Positions 1 to 11,900 of a stretch of DNA of 64,000 bases are shown here, one piece after another. The notes under the pieces are model-generated. The model searched no databases. It was not told where the DNA came from and saw nothing but the letters and a program-made list of their open reading frames with translations. Each line of letters opens with the position of its first letter. Position 1 is the first letter of the stretch. Origin of the DNA: Halichondria panicea (taxonomy: Eukaryota; Porifera; Demospongiae; Suberitida; Halichondriidae); the NCBI RefSeq assembly GCF_963675165.1, contig NC_087378.1, positions 62,001-126,000 of the forward strand, read 5' to 3'. The position numbers and the translations under genes were made by a program.

Positions 1-224
1 CTGTGTTTATTGGCACTGCTTTTCCATCCTCAAGTGTGTGTCTAGTGTTACCCACAACATCAGGCCCCCTAAGTAGTTTAATGGTTGAAGCCTGCTTGTG
101 TTTGGCATGAAGTGGTGAAACTATGCCTGTCTTTGTGGTTTCTGTGTTGATGGAAGTGGTCTTATAGGTTAATTAGAGTGTGTTCTCAACACAATTCATT
201 GACTTCCCTCTCCCCTGCACACAG

Positions 225-1372
225 ACTCGAATGATGGCCCTCAATCCTAACCCTAAAGCACAGTACAAGAATATCTTCCAAGCCTTCAGCACGATAGTGT
301 CTCAAGAAAAGCCCCGGGCTCTTTTCCGAGGGATAGGAGTGGTTGCCACAGGGGCTGGTCCAGCCCATGCACTATACTTTGCCTGTTATGAGTATTTCAA
401 GAAGCTGTTGAGCAGAGGAAATGGGAGCAATGTTCTAGCACAGGGTAAGGTGGTGTGTGTGTGTGCTCATTACTGGTATTGTAGGATACCTCTTCTAGCC
501 TTCTACATGTACTAACATCTCCACACACACACACACTCCCCCTCCACACACACACACTCACACATACACACAATTGATGATATGTTTTTTCTGTGCAGGA
601 GGAGCTGGAGCACTGGCCAGTGTTGTCCACGATGGCTTCATGAACCCAATAGATGGTGAGACATATCACTAGCTATATCCTCAACCTTGAACTCCAAAAC
701 AGGAAATTATTCAATGGCTTTTTAGATGTCATCAGACACCTTTGCACCAACATACAGTAACTGTGTGTATACATTATTTGCTGTGACAGTGTGTTTAATC
801 ATGGCGTCCCGAGCATAATGACACCACACCCCCTCATAATGACACCACACCCCCTCTCTGCAGTGATCAAGCAGCGGCTACAGATGTATAACTCTCCCTA
901 TAAGAATGCAATCCACTGTGCCAAGACTGTGTTTCGTAGCGAGGGACTGGCTGCATTCTATCGTAGCTACACGACACAACTGAGTATGAACGTGCCCTTC
1001 CAAGTGGTCCACTTCATCACGTACGAGTTTCATCAGGACATTTTGAACAAAGAAAGAAAGTATGACCCCGTCTCTCACATGTTATCTGGCGCTGGTGCTG
1101 GAGCATTTGCAGCCGTAGTGACCACACCTCTGGACGTTGCCAAAACATTATTGAACACTCGCGAACAAAGATTGGACCTCCAGAAGGAACGACAAATTCA
1201 TGGGATGTTGAACGCTATTAAGACTATTTACAAGACCACTGGCATGAAGGGTTACTTCAGAGGAGTGACTGCTAGAGTTGTTTATCAAATGCCCTCTACC
1301 GCAATTTGTTGGTCTGTATATGAATTTTTCAAGCATATACTTAGACTGAAACCAGAGGAAAATTCAATCTGA
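225..1372 (+). CDS. SLC25A37: Mitoferrin (SLC25A28/37-type mitochondrial iron carrier), 3' part
   Basis: Mitoferrins import iron across the inner mitochondrial membrane for heme and Fe-S cluster synthesis. Three exons are visible: 225-444, 599-655 and 864-1372, each with AG/GT borders and matching phases; the stop is TGA at 1370-1372. The first carrier repeat and the start lie upstream of the window, and 1-224 reads as intron. The protein keeps [14 protein letters not shown], the [16 protein letters not shown] junction formed by splicing 655 to 864, [28 protein letters not shown] and [18 protein letters not shown], all typical of mitoferrins rather than other SLC25 carriers. Two mitochondrial carrier signatures (Px[DE]xx[KR]) are present. 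I cannot say whether it is orthologous to SLC25A37 or to SLC25A28, since invertebrates usually have one gene; the symbol stands for the family. Confidence 0.93.
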
Positions 1373-1536
1373 TGATTCATTTTTTGTTTTGTTCTTCTCT
1401 CTCTCTAATTTATGTAATCATCTGCACACAGTCATTCTAGCGTTGTCTGTCACTATTTAGTATTATTATTTTTGTGTGCAACATTATAATTTAATTGCCT
1501 TTATAAATATTGATTTAATCACAACAATATTTTGAA

Positions 1537-1542
1537 AATAAA
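1537..1542 (+). terminator. Poly(A) signal of the mitoferrin gene
   Basis: AATAAA lies 165 bases after the mitoferrin stop in an AT-rich 3' UTR. The P450 stop on the other strand is at 1599, so the two genes converge tightly. Confidence 0.55.
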
Positions 1543-1598
1543 TTAAACATCTGATGATGTGTATGATTAAAAAATATATATTAATAGTCAATTTTTGG

Positions 1599-1983
1599 TT
1601 AAGGTTGTTTGTCACTGAACACTACTGAGATGTCGTCCTTGGGCCTTGAAACAGGCAGTACTTTGTAGGCTAGGTTTTGACCTGGTGCTAGCTGCCAAGT
1701 GAACCTCCTAGACAGCTCCTGAAGGCACTCCTGCATGTGTGTGTAGGGGGGGTGCCGGGGGGGGGGGGGAGTAGCATAAGAGGTGTTTGAGATATAGATA
1801 CAAAGATTATGTAATGAATAATAGTATAACTAATATACAATAAACATTATAGCTTCTCACCTTGAGGATTCCACTAGATAGAAGGTGTCCAATGCAGTTT
1901 CTTGGGCCACTACCAAACGTCCACACTTTGTCTTTATCCTCCGAATTCCTACACACAATCACAACTATCACACACCACACACA

Positions 1984-2014
<31 letters not shown>

Positions 2015-4072
2015 CACATTAAGAATAGACTTACTCGAGACTCCATCGCTCTGGTTTGAAGCTGTCAGCATTAGTAAAAACTGTCTTGTCCCTATTAGCA
2101 GAATAAGACACGTAAGCAACAGGACAATCCTTTGGTATCACATAGCCTCCGACTTCACACGTCTGCATGTTGTAGGGTACAAAAGCAAGAATCATAATAA
2201 CTATACATGTTCATGTACCGTTAGTCTAACTGGCCATTCAAATCTACGCTATAGAACAGTTTTCACGATGATTAAACAAGTTGACAAAATAAACATTCAC
2301 ACACCTGTGTACACACTCGTCTTCCTCCGAAAAATGGTGGCCATAACCTCTCCACCTCCAGAATGATGTGCTCCAGCTTGCTGTCATCCTCCATAACAAA
2401 CCTCCACATCAGCTGCAAACACAAACAGTATCAAAACTGACTATTCTGCCTTAAATTGTGAGTAAATTTTCCCACAAAAATCATAACTTAATATGTGGAC
2501 AATGTTTTACATGGTGCTGTACTGTATGGTATATAAGATACAGTAGATCAGCATCTTAGGTACATTCTCTGGCTTTGACAGCTCAATGACACAGGAGGTG
2601 AGGAGAGAGGCCATGGCCTTCGGGATGAGGGCGGAGACAAAGAGGAGGAGGTTCCTGGCCACCAGCTCTGTATCAGCTACACTCTCCAATACGCCAGATG
2701 CAATACTAAAGGAGAGAATGCCACTACAGTAATATCAAAACAGGCTGACAATATGAAAATTGAACTATTGTTGAAATGTACCTTGAAGGGTTTGAGTTGA
2801 GTTTCTCTCTGATGATGACCAGGAGCCTGTCTTTGGCTGTGAGTGCTTTACTGTAGCCAGATTTCCAACTCAGCCATGGAACTCTAATTGGCAGGGGCAC
2901 TGAGATTATCCCCCTCCAATGGACGGTCAGTAGCTCAGAGATCTCTCGAGCGTCTTGATCACTGATGTCTTTATCCAGGAACAGAGCTATCGTGATCCGT
3001 GTAACCATCTCTTTGAAGAGCTTGTACACTACAACACTCTTCCTGCACCGGGAAACACAATGTCACTCGAATAGTCAATCAAATCGTTATTATCTAATTA
3101 GCTTACCCAGTCTTTATCTTGCTCAGGTACTCGCTAATTATTCTGCAGAAGTATAAATAAATGACAAGCAGTAAACTTCATTCGTGACTTCCCCACCGTC
3201 TAATGAGATCCATGCACTGCCCTATAGAGTCTTGACTGAACATGGCCTCCATACTCCGTCTCAAGTTAGACCAAGAGTCTCCTGCAGACAATGATGGTAA
3301 TAGTAGGGACTCTACTACTCTTTAATATGGGATAACAGTGTTATGGACAATTGATGCTTACCATCAACAAAAATGATATTTTCTCCAAACAGCTCGAGCA
3401 TGAACTCCTTGTATCCCATCGTGAAGTTGGAGGATTTTTCTGTATGAAAACAACAACATAGCCGTCAAATATAGAATGTCATTTGCTGTCTTCAATTGGC
3501 AGCTAAGCTGAGATCATGACACACACAGGTGTGCACTAGCAGCTTGTCAGTGTCGATAGCAGCTATATACACCAAACCGTTAGAATGCACACAGTTCAAT
3601 CCACCTTGTTAATAATAGGGACAACAATACGACTCGACCTAGCGTTCAATTAGAGACGGATCGACACTTGTACGTGGTGTGCATGATAACAGACATGACA
3701 CATCTCCTTTGCATGGGACCTAAAAAGCAGCTACTAGCTTGCATTATAGGCCAGCTACCATCATGCATCATTGGTAGTAGACAGAGGAGGGGGAGTGTCT
3801 ATGCTAACATTATACCATAGTACCGTGGTGGTTATTGCACTCTGTGCATGTAAGTATAGATCTAACACCACCTACATAAGCAGCTCACCAGTGAGCAACT
3901 CGTGCACTGCAGCGCTCGAGGTGAGTATGATGTGATGCTTGTTGAGGAGTCTAGTCTGAAATACTGCTCCATGGCTCTCCTGTCGCTTCTTGATATAGTC
4001 ACGAGGTGAGCGCACGAACTCCAAAGACTCATCTCCCAGCACAGAGTAGCCAAGACTACCAGGGACATCCAT
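1599..4072 (-). CDS. Cytochrome P450, CYP26/CYP120-like, with an atypical I-helix
   Basis: Heme-thiolate enzyme assembled from about ten exons: roughly 3889-4072, 3361-3440, 3199-3282, 3105-3144, 2782-3044, 2566-2706, 2308-2412, 2038-2164, 1862-1951 and 1599-1729. The start is MDVPGSLGYSVLGDESLEF, a proline/glycine hinge without an obvious membrane anchor. Helix K has E-V-E-R (ExxR) at about 2340. A PERW-type motif (FKPERWS) ends the exon at about 2040. The heme loop FGSGPRNCIG with the cysteine ligand lies at about 1900. The N-terminal third resembles retinoic-acid hydroxylases (CYP26) and cyanobacterial CYP120. The exon at 2566-2706 should hold the I-helix A/G-G-x-D/E-T-T motif but reads LLLFVSALIPKAMASLL, so the acid-alcohol pair is missing. 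The substrate cannot be predicted. The gene is head to head with the tetraspanin. Confidence 0.85.
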
Positions 4073-4280
4073 GTCTGCAGCGCAGCTAGCTATATTATTA
4101 TAGCCTCAAACTGTTTCAGCTATTGAAATAAAGGAAAAGGTCGTCTTTAGCTTATCTAGTGAAACTATGGGAAAGGTCGTGTGAAAAAAATAACTGTTTC
4201 AAACAAAGTAATTTTTGAAGGACCTACGTGACATCACATAATTGGATCTATTATTAATTTTGTCAAAGAAGCAGCCGACC
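4073..4280. promoter_or_regulatory. Shared 208-bp promoter region, P450 / tetraspanin
   Basis: The two start codons face away from each other and only this interval separates them, so both promoters must overlap here unless an undetected 5' exon exists. It is AT-rich; I see no convincing TATA box or factor site. Confidence 0.4.
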
Positions 4281-5117
4281 ATGGAGTTAGAAGAACCTTC
4301 CAAGAGATCTTTCTGGTCCTCAATGAAAGCTAATGCTTTCCAAATATGTATGCAAGCTGTCCAAGTGTGTGTGGGAGTGACCATAATTCTGTTCGGCCTG
4401 GCTGTGGGAGGAGTGGGGCTCTGGGCCATGCTCTCCCAGAAGGAACTCATTGTCATCAGTGATGGCGACTCGCAATTGTCCAGACTACCTCTCTCAATGA
4501 TAGTGGCCGGCATCATCGTGGCTCTGTTAGGTCTGATTGGAGTGGTTGGAGGGTTGTTTGTTCGTACTATCACTGGGCGCATTCTCATTGGAGTGTATGC
4601 GTTTGTCCTGGTATTACTCATCATCAATGAGATAGGAGCCGGTGTGTCGGCCGTTGTTTTCAGAGACCAACTGAGGAATGTCTTTGTTAAGAGTGCGGAA
4701 CGATCGCTGATGAACTACGGCCGCCCTAACTACACGAGTGTGACTCATGAGTGGGACACTTTCCAAAATCATCACAAGTGCTGTGGAGCTGACAATTTCA
4801 CTTCTTATCGGAATGTCTTCGATAACGGCACTGTCCCTGCGTCTTGTTGCCATGCCAATCTGGAAGAGGCCGACTGTACGATGGCTCGTATGAATGCGAC
4901 CTCAGGGGCTTCAAACAAACTCTACCTCACCGGATGCCCAGACTCAGTGATCGGAACGTTGAAGGAACACGATCTGATTATTGCCATAGTGGTGATTGTG
5001 TTTGCAGCTGCTCAGTTCACGGGAGTGTTGTTGGCATGCTCGATGGTTTACGCTAGCTCCAGAGCTGAGAAGAAGAGTAAATACAGCTACAAAAGACTGC
5101 TACAAGAACAGACCTAG
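4281..5117 (+). CDS. Tetraspanin-family membrane protein
   Basis: Intronless ORF of 278 codons. The ATG at 4281 (MELEEPSKRSFW) is chosen because the frame upstream of it has no ATG. Four hydrophobic segments fit the tetraspanin plan: about residues 20-45, 72-94, 100-122 and, after a large extracellular loop, about 236-262. The loop carries the diagnostic CCG (HKCCGADNF) followed by a CC pair (ASCCHA) and later single cysteines (EADC, TGCPDS), enough for the conserved disulfides. Several N-x-S/T sites lie in the loop. The short C-terminal tail ends KRLLQEQT after a lysine-rich stretch. Tetraspanins organise membrane microdomains with integrins, proteases and receptors; which subfamily this belongs to is not clear. 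A single-exon gene stands out in an intron-rich window and could be a retrocopy. Confidence 0.88.
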   Translation: MELEEPSKRSFWSSMKANAFQICMQAVQVCVGVTIILFGLAVGGVGLWAMLSQKELIVISDGDSQLSRLPLSMIVAGIIVALLGLIGVVGGLFVRTITGRILIGVYAFVLVLLIINEIGAGVSAVVFRDQLRNVFVKSAERSLMNYGRPNYTSVTHEWDTFQNHHKCCGADNFTSYRNVFDNGTVPASCCHANLEEADCTMARMNATSGASNKLYLTGCPDSVIGTLKEHDLIIAIVVIVFAAAQFTGVLLACSMVYASSRAEKKSKYSYKRLLQEQT

Positions 5118-5432
5118 TTAATAGGACTTTGTATTCAATATTAATATTGTCACTTTTAATATCACCTCTCTCTATATCTCGCTATGTGGTATATGTATGT
5201 CTCATTTATTTGTCTCTTCACTTAATTATAATTTTTTGAAATGTTTACAAGTTCGAATGCCAATCAATGAGCAAGTGCATGAATGTTTTGGCAAGGTCAC
5301 ATACAAAACATGGAGGGTAAATAAATGAAGATGAATAACATGACTGCATTGAACATGACACACACTACTACATACAAATAACTAAACAATTTGAGCATTC
5401 TCTCAAAAAAGGTACGATCAGATATGAAATAG
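5118..5432. other. Convergent intergenic stretch
   Basis: Holds the 3' UTRs of the tetraspanin (+) and of the next minus-strand gene. It is AT-rich, and no gene is visible. Confidence 0.6.
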
Positions 5433-8400
5433 CTAAGTATCATCGGAGTTTGTGTACAGTCCCAATTCGTGGACCATATCAGAGGAGTACACGCGGACCC
5501 TCGGCATGAGGCTGGCTACTATGGCAGCAATGTCACTGTCCATTGCCTCCAGGAGAGGAGCTTCTTGAGTCCGCAGTGTCTTGAAGTATTTCAGTGAGAG
5601 GGTTTTTATTAAGTGTTTGTAGTCGCCCTGTAGGGGGGGGTAACGAAGGTGGCAAGGGGTGTGGTTTGGGGGGTACTTACCGGGGTTTTGAACTTTTTTG
5701 TTTGATAGTAAGGCTTCAAATGATTGATGAACAGTTGGCACGCTGTGTGTTTGAGCTCCTTATCAACCAGCGGTTTCTGTGGCAACCCAATATTTTATGA
5801 CAATAATTATACTGTGGTATGACCATATGCTCACCTTTGTGGGAGGAGGGCGGGTGTCTTGTGGGAGTGGCTCTGTGTCACACAATGTCCTCTTCCTCTT
5901 CAGTCGAACAGGTCTCTTCCCAGCCACGCCCACGCCCACATCACTCTCAACAGGACATTGCTCACCAGGGACAGTCGGCAGTGGACAAACTCTCGAAGAG
6001 TCTGAAGCAGAGTCATGTGATAGGTCATGTGATTCCACCTTCCTCTTATTAGAAGCCTTCAACAATGGCTTTGCTGTCCTGACTAGCTCTGTAATACTGT
6101 GAGCCTGCATGGGGGTGACAGGAAGTGGGCGTGGTGATACAGAGGGTCTAGTGAGCTTGTGCTGAGATGCCCAGATTGCCAGGGAGGACGGAGAGATAGA
6201 GAGCGAGCTGCCTTTAGCCAGGAAGTGGACCGTCAATGGAGGGTCAAAGTCTGTGGAGAATACTTGTTCCAGGTACGAGCGAGAATCTGCATAATGAATG
6301 TATAACATTGCTAAGCAACATTCTGACATGTGCGCTAGTGTTCTAACTGAATTATACTATATACTAGCTTAAGTATTTATGGTCATGTACATGCATGTTA
6401 CTTAATGGGGAGGAATGTGCCTGAGGCCACAGCACACACTCACCTGTGTTGAACTGCACTAGCAATGGCTGTAATGTGTCCACAGTCTGTATGACCTTCC
6501 GAAGGTGGTCCTCTAGCAAGAGATGCAGCTCCAGGCGAACCAGACCAGCTGGCAGGGTGACCTGGAGGAGGTTGTCTCCACTCAGAGAACAATAGAAGCT
6601 GTCTGAAATGGCCGTCTTACAGAGCTCCTTAGCAACTAACTCCTGAGGGAAGACGTGGCATGGAATGGTTGGATATAAACACCATTTAGATTTCATGTAC
6701 GTCGCCCGGTTTCCTGTACATGTAAGCTCGCACTTTTATTAGGGCCAACCCAAAAGTGCACATGATATACAGCAATGCACGAGTATGACAACCCACCTGG
6801 TTATCACTGCAGAGGCTCCGAAGGAGACAGCTAAAGTAGACAGGTAGACATTGCAGTTTATTGGTTCTCATCACCTGGTACACACTCAGAGCAAGGCTGA
6901 CATCTTTAGATGAGAGCAGTGTCTGAAGTAACTTGTTGTGAAGGTTGATGACAGCGTGTTGATAGTTCTTCACAATTGACTCCGAGTCTATGGCTAGTAA
7001 ACACTTCCAAGCTTTCTGAGTTTCCCGCAAATGAAGGAACTTTTCAACCATCTCTGTGAGCAACTTTGTCCTTAAGAGAAGCTCTTCATTGTTGGAGGCT
7101 TGTATCCACTCACAGCCTTGCAGGACCTCTAGTGCCCCGTTCACCTGGTCCATGTGCATACACACGTTGATAGCGGAGAGGGCAACAGTACAGGGGGTGG
7201 GAGGGACAGGGGAACACGGGGGGAGGTGGGCACTAGGCTCAGACAGTTTCACATAGTGGATACCATAACGATGAAGATGGTGTAACACCACAAAACCACT
7301 CTGCCAATCTTCCTTGGTTTCGTAAATCTTTAAGATTGCAATACCGAGTTGACTGACGAGCCATTTGTCTGATGGCAGCAGTGCTGATTGTGGGGGTGAG
7401 GAGAAAGCGTGTGATCGGGACTGTGCTAATGCTGCTAGTAAACTGGAGAAGGCGTTGGCTGTTTTGAGGGAAGAGTTATTGATGGCCCTCCACACCACAC
7501 CCACCGTTTGGTTGTCATAGTGACTCTGAGAGTCGGGGAAGGACACAAGGACGGAGGCCACTGCTCCAAACTGACCCAGTGAACCATTCACCTGAAACAA
7601 TGACAAGTGTGGTTACTAGTACATGTAGCTTTGTACATGTGATGCAATCATGTATGTATAGTGTTAAATAGAGCATCTTTGAACAGCCATAACTTTAGTT
7701 TCGTTGGTCCAATAACGTTAATTTTATGATTTCCTAAAAGCTTAGAAAGAGACTTTTCAGGTGATGTGTTAAAATCAAATGTCTATTTTTGGTCTGTTTT
7801 TGACAAAATACCATGGGCTATAGCTCACAGTCTTTTTCCGAAAATAGGAAATTATGGCCAGTTCCAACTTCGGGATTTGATCATACCATTTGAAAAGGGT
7901 CTTTCTAAGCTTTCAGAAAATCATAAAATTATTGTTATTCGACCAACAGAACTAAAGTTATGGCCGTTTAAAGATGCTCTATTATATGCAGACTACATGA
8001 ACACAGTGTACTAGGTTAACAAAATGCACGTATTTCCCATAATTTAGCATTCTGTATATCTCACAATCAAAACTCCCACCCCCCTGGCCTCACCTCGATG
8101 AGCTTGATGAGAGAGCTCTGATCTTGTGAGGTGCTTGCTTTCATCATATTCTCCAGGGACAGACTCCCAGCAGCCTTGGCCACACCTCCTCCACTAACGG
8201 CAGGAATCGAGGTGGGAGTTGATAGAGAGGTAGTGAGCAGGGTCTTGGTGGTAAGAGCAGTTGGTACCGAGGGGCTGATACTACCCCCAGTGGGGGGCCA
8301 GGGCGGAGGGGAGGGGGGGCTCTGCAGGACAAGGAAATTGCCAGTAGACTAGAACGAAGTATTTAGCACACAGGCGTTTCAAAGGCCACTCAACGTAATC

Positions 8401-8862
8401 ACTGATATTAATAGAATGATGATTTACAATAGTAGAAATCAATCATATGCAAGTCACGTACATCCAAACTGCTGGGGATACTAAATCCCTCGTCACTGGT
8501 CTCGAGGTTCTCCACTCTCCGCAGAGCCTTGTATACAGTGGAGATGGCGTCCTGGTCCCTGCCCCACTGCCGCAGCTCAACCAGCACCTGGAGGATAAGG
8601 TCATTAATACTTGACAATAAACATCAAAATTTAGGCCACGAGAACTGAATTTACAGTTACTCAAATAGTGTAGTAATGTACTCTCAAATTAAACTGCAGT
8701 ATCCTGAGGCATGCGTGTGAATAGTACCTTCTGATAGAACAGTTTGTCTAGCACCGTGTTGTAGTCCAGAGAGAACGCGACCACCTCCGCCAGTCTCTTG
8801 TAGGCCTTCTGTTTGGAGTGGGCATTCAGTAGGCTCTGCAGGACAGCTGGGGGTGGCTGTGC

Positions 8863-8893
<31 letters not shown>

Positions 8894-8901
8894 ATGTGGG
8901 T

Positions 8902-8946
<45 letters not shown>

Positions 8947-11900
8947 TGTGGGTGGTGTGGGTGTGATGTGTATGGATAACGTTTCAGAAGAATAAATAGT
9001 TTCTGCTGCTTACTGTGGTATTGGTAACAATGAGAGTTTTGATGACCAGCTGTAAGTCACTGGGAGTGTCCATGACATCACAGAGTTGGGTGAGGAGTGA
9101 GAGAGGGGGTGGGGCAAAGGGTGTGGTCTCAAGACACTGCTTGAGTACACCCACAGCCTCAGAATGCTCGCCTTGTGACATGAGCAGCCTCAACAGAGCA
9201 GACGATGTCTGTACATGTGTGTGTGTGGGGAGGTACAATAGGAACTACACAGAATTTAAACCTTGAACTCACATGTACAGAGAATTGTTTCTTGTGTGTG
9301 GCAGCCACTCGGTAGAATCTCCGTGCCCTTTGAACCTTGCCCTTTTCCGCACAATCAGTAATCATCCTATTCCACACCTACCAGTAACAACGATAGCTAG
9401 TACACATTCATCCTATAGCTGTTAGCGATGTCTCACCTCCGATGATATTCCAGCCAGCTGTTCGTCACTCAGCATGCTCAGGATGTCAGCCATCTTGTCC
9501 GAGGGCCCTAACACGGTCACTGAAGTGTGAAGAGCCTCGGAGATCTGACTGCCCTCCAGAGTGGCCGCATGCTTAGGACAGCTGTGATACAGAGTAATCA
9601 GCGGGCTCCAGTTCTGCTCTTGAGTGAACAGAGCTGCTAGTTTGATGAATGCTGGTCCAGTGATCTTGCTGGTGATTGAGAGGGAGGTGTGCTCCAACCA
9701 TTGCCCCAGCCGCTTTATGTGCGTCAATAACAGTGCAGAGTCAGCAATATCAATGAGGCGATTGACACACCTGCACGTACATACACGCATGAATGCTGTG
9801 ATCCTAATAGCGTATGCAAGTCACCTGGCAGCCTCCATGCTCGTGAGGGGAGGGACACACTTCTCAATATCATCAAGAAGGTCAAATACTCTATATATAT
9901 GCAAGCACACGTTACCATGGAAACACACAACGTCATTATATATAGTTACCGTTGTCCTAGAGTTTTGCTCAGTCTTAACATGAGCAGGAAGATGTCGTGA
10001 TTAGGGGGTTCCCCCAGTGACCTCATCACCTTGTATCCCTCCATCAACCTAACAGAACAAATACAAAATAGCATCAAAACAAAAATATCCGAGCATCTAC
10101 GGTACAGCACATGATATGCACATGACCTACGTACACTGTACACGAACATATTACACTTACTTCAAGGGGACGTCAAAATTAGAGAGAGTTTTTAAATAGA
10201 AGTAGCAGATATCTCGACCGAAACGTCCTCTCTTTCTGAGGCCAGCAAAGATGTTCTCTGCGAGGGCGAGTGGGTTTCCATGGTGACCAGTGGGAGGCTG
10301 GAGGGAACACAGCTCCAGGATACGCTTGAGCAGTTCAAGAGTAAACTGTACACTGAAGCTGAAATACTGGTAGGCAGTGGACACAGCACCTGTAGTGTAA
10401 GACACTGAATATATAGAGCACTGTACTGTTACACACGAGGCTCTGAACTCACCAAAGTTCTTGTACAGCAATCCGTGTATGAGATCAATGAACTGTTTCC
10501 AGTTAGCCGAGAGCTGGGAGCAAGAGGGGGGGTCGTTGCCATAGTGATAGAGCACCTCCATTGGTACACTGTCGACAGGAGTTCCTTGAAACTGCACATA
10601 AGAGATTAAAAACAATTAATTAATCAACTAATTTATAGCTCCTTCATTACCAAGGCAACCTCGAGGATGTGCAGTGGGACAAGGTTGAGTGGTGTGTGTT
10701 TGAAACGACAGTTGTTGAAGTCACAGCGTCCTCTGAGGAAGTATTGACAATGGCCTCCCAATAGTGACCGTGGGAACAAGTCCTTATTACCCCTGTAGAG
10801 AAGGGCAGCTATAAACCACACGTACTCCATACAATATACACGTGAAAATATTTAGTTAATTCACACTAGTAAAGAAAAACTCTTTTTAAGAGCTGCAGTA
10901 GCAAATGTGTGTGTGTGTGTGTGTTTTTACCCCTGAGGCTTGCCGGCTGGTGAGATTGGTCGTGGTTGAGGCTCATCAAATCGTAGCCGTTCATTTGAAG
11001 AGTTTCCATTCCTATTTAGGACCCCCCCCGAGGGGTCGAATGAGCCCGGGACATGCGCAGTCCTGTGTGGAGTGGGCGGGAAGAAACCTGTGTGCCTCTG
11101 TGCCTCGGCCACCCACTGTGACACCTGTTCCTTCTTGTAGGGCATCAAGGCAGGAGGATGATTGTATCCAGGTGATGAACCACCTGGGTGGGGTATTGTA
11201 CAAGACACCATCACAGTGGGTTATGCAGTACAATGTGTACAATGTGTAGTAGCCATCAGTTGCGAACAGTCTAGTCAGCACACAACTTAAAAGTTGTATG
11301 AACGGCAAACGACAAGTTTTATTATTAATTTTTGCCACAACAATACACACATACACAATGCATGTACATGTACTATACAATTATGTGGGTATAAGTTTCA
11401 GCTTTGCAGTGAAAGTTAGGGTCTGTGTAACTTAACCGGCATCACTCACCTTCATCTGGTGACACTGGGTGAGAGTGGGGTCGCTGCTTCTGTCTCCAGG
11501 GGGGTGGGGTGGGTGTGGTTTTAATAAAAGGAGGCTTTATACGAACATCAGTTTTCTTAGGCAGTGGTGGTCTCTTGAATAATATGCTGGAGAGAGGCGT
11601 GTCCTTCACATCAGAATCAAACATATCAAAATCATCGGCATGGAGATCAATCGCATCTTCATCAGGGGATTCCCCCTTTGGAGGGGGTGTGGCCACACTA
11701 CTGTCATCCTCAAATGAATTACTTGGTGAGAGATTGAAACAGAATGGTTCCTCTGCTGTGCTACAGTCATCGTCACCGTCACCACCATCCTCCTCCAGTT
11801 TAAACCGCACCTCTCTGACCTTGACAGGGCTAGCATCATTGCTTGTATCTATAACTACTCTCAGTGGTCCTGTATCGGGTGGTCCTTTATCGGCTGGTTC

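Noticed and set aside
4242-4280. Upstream extension of the tetraspanin frame to 4242
   Set aside because: It begins with TTG, not ATG; the first ATG is at 4281 and precedes a normal tetraspanin N-terminus.
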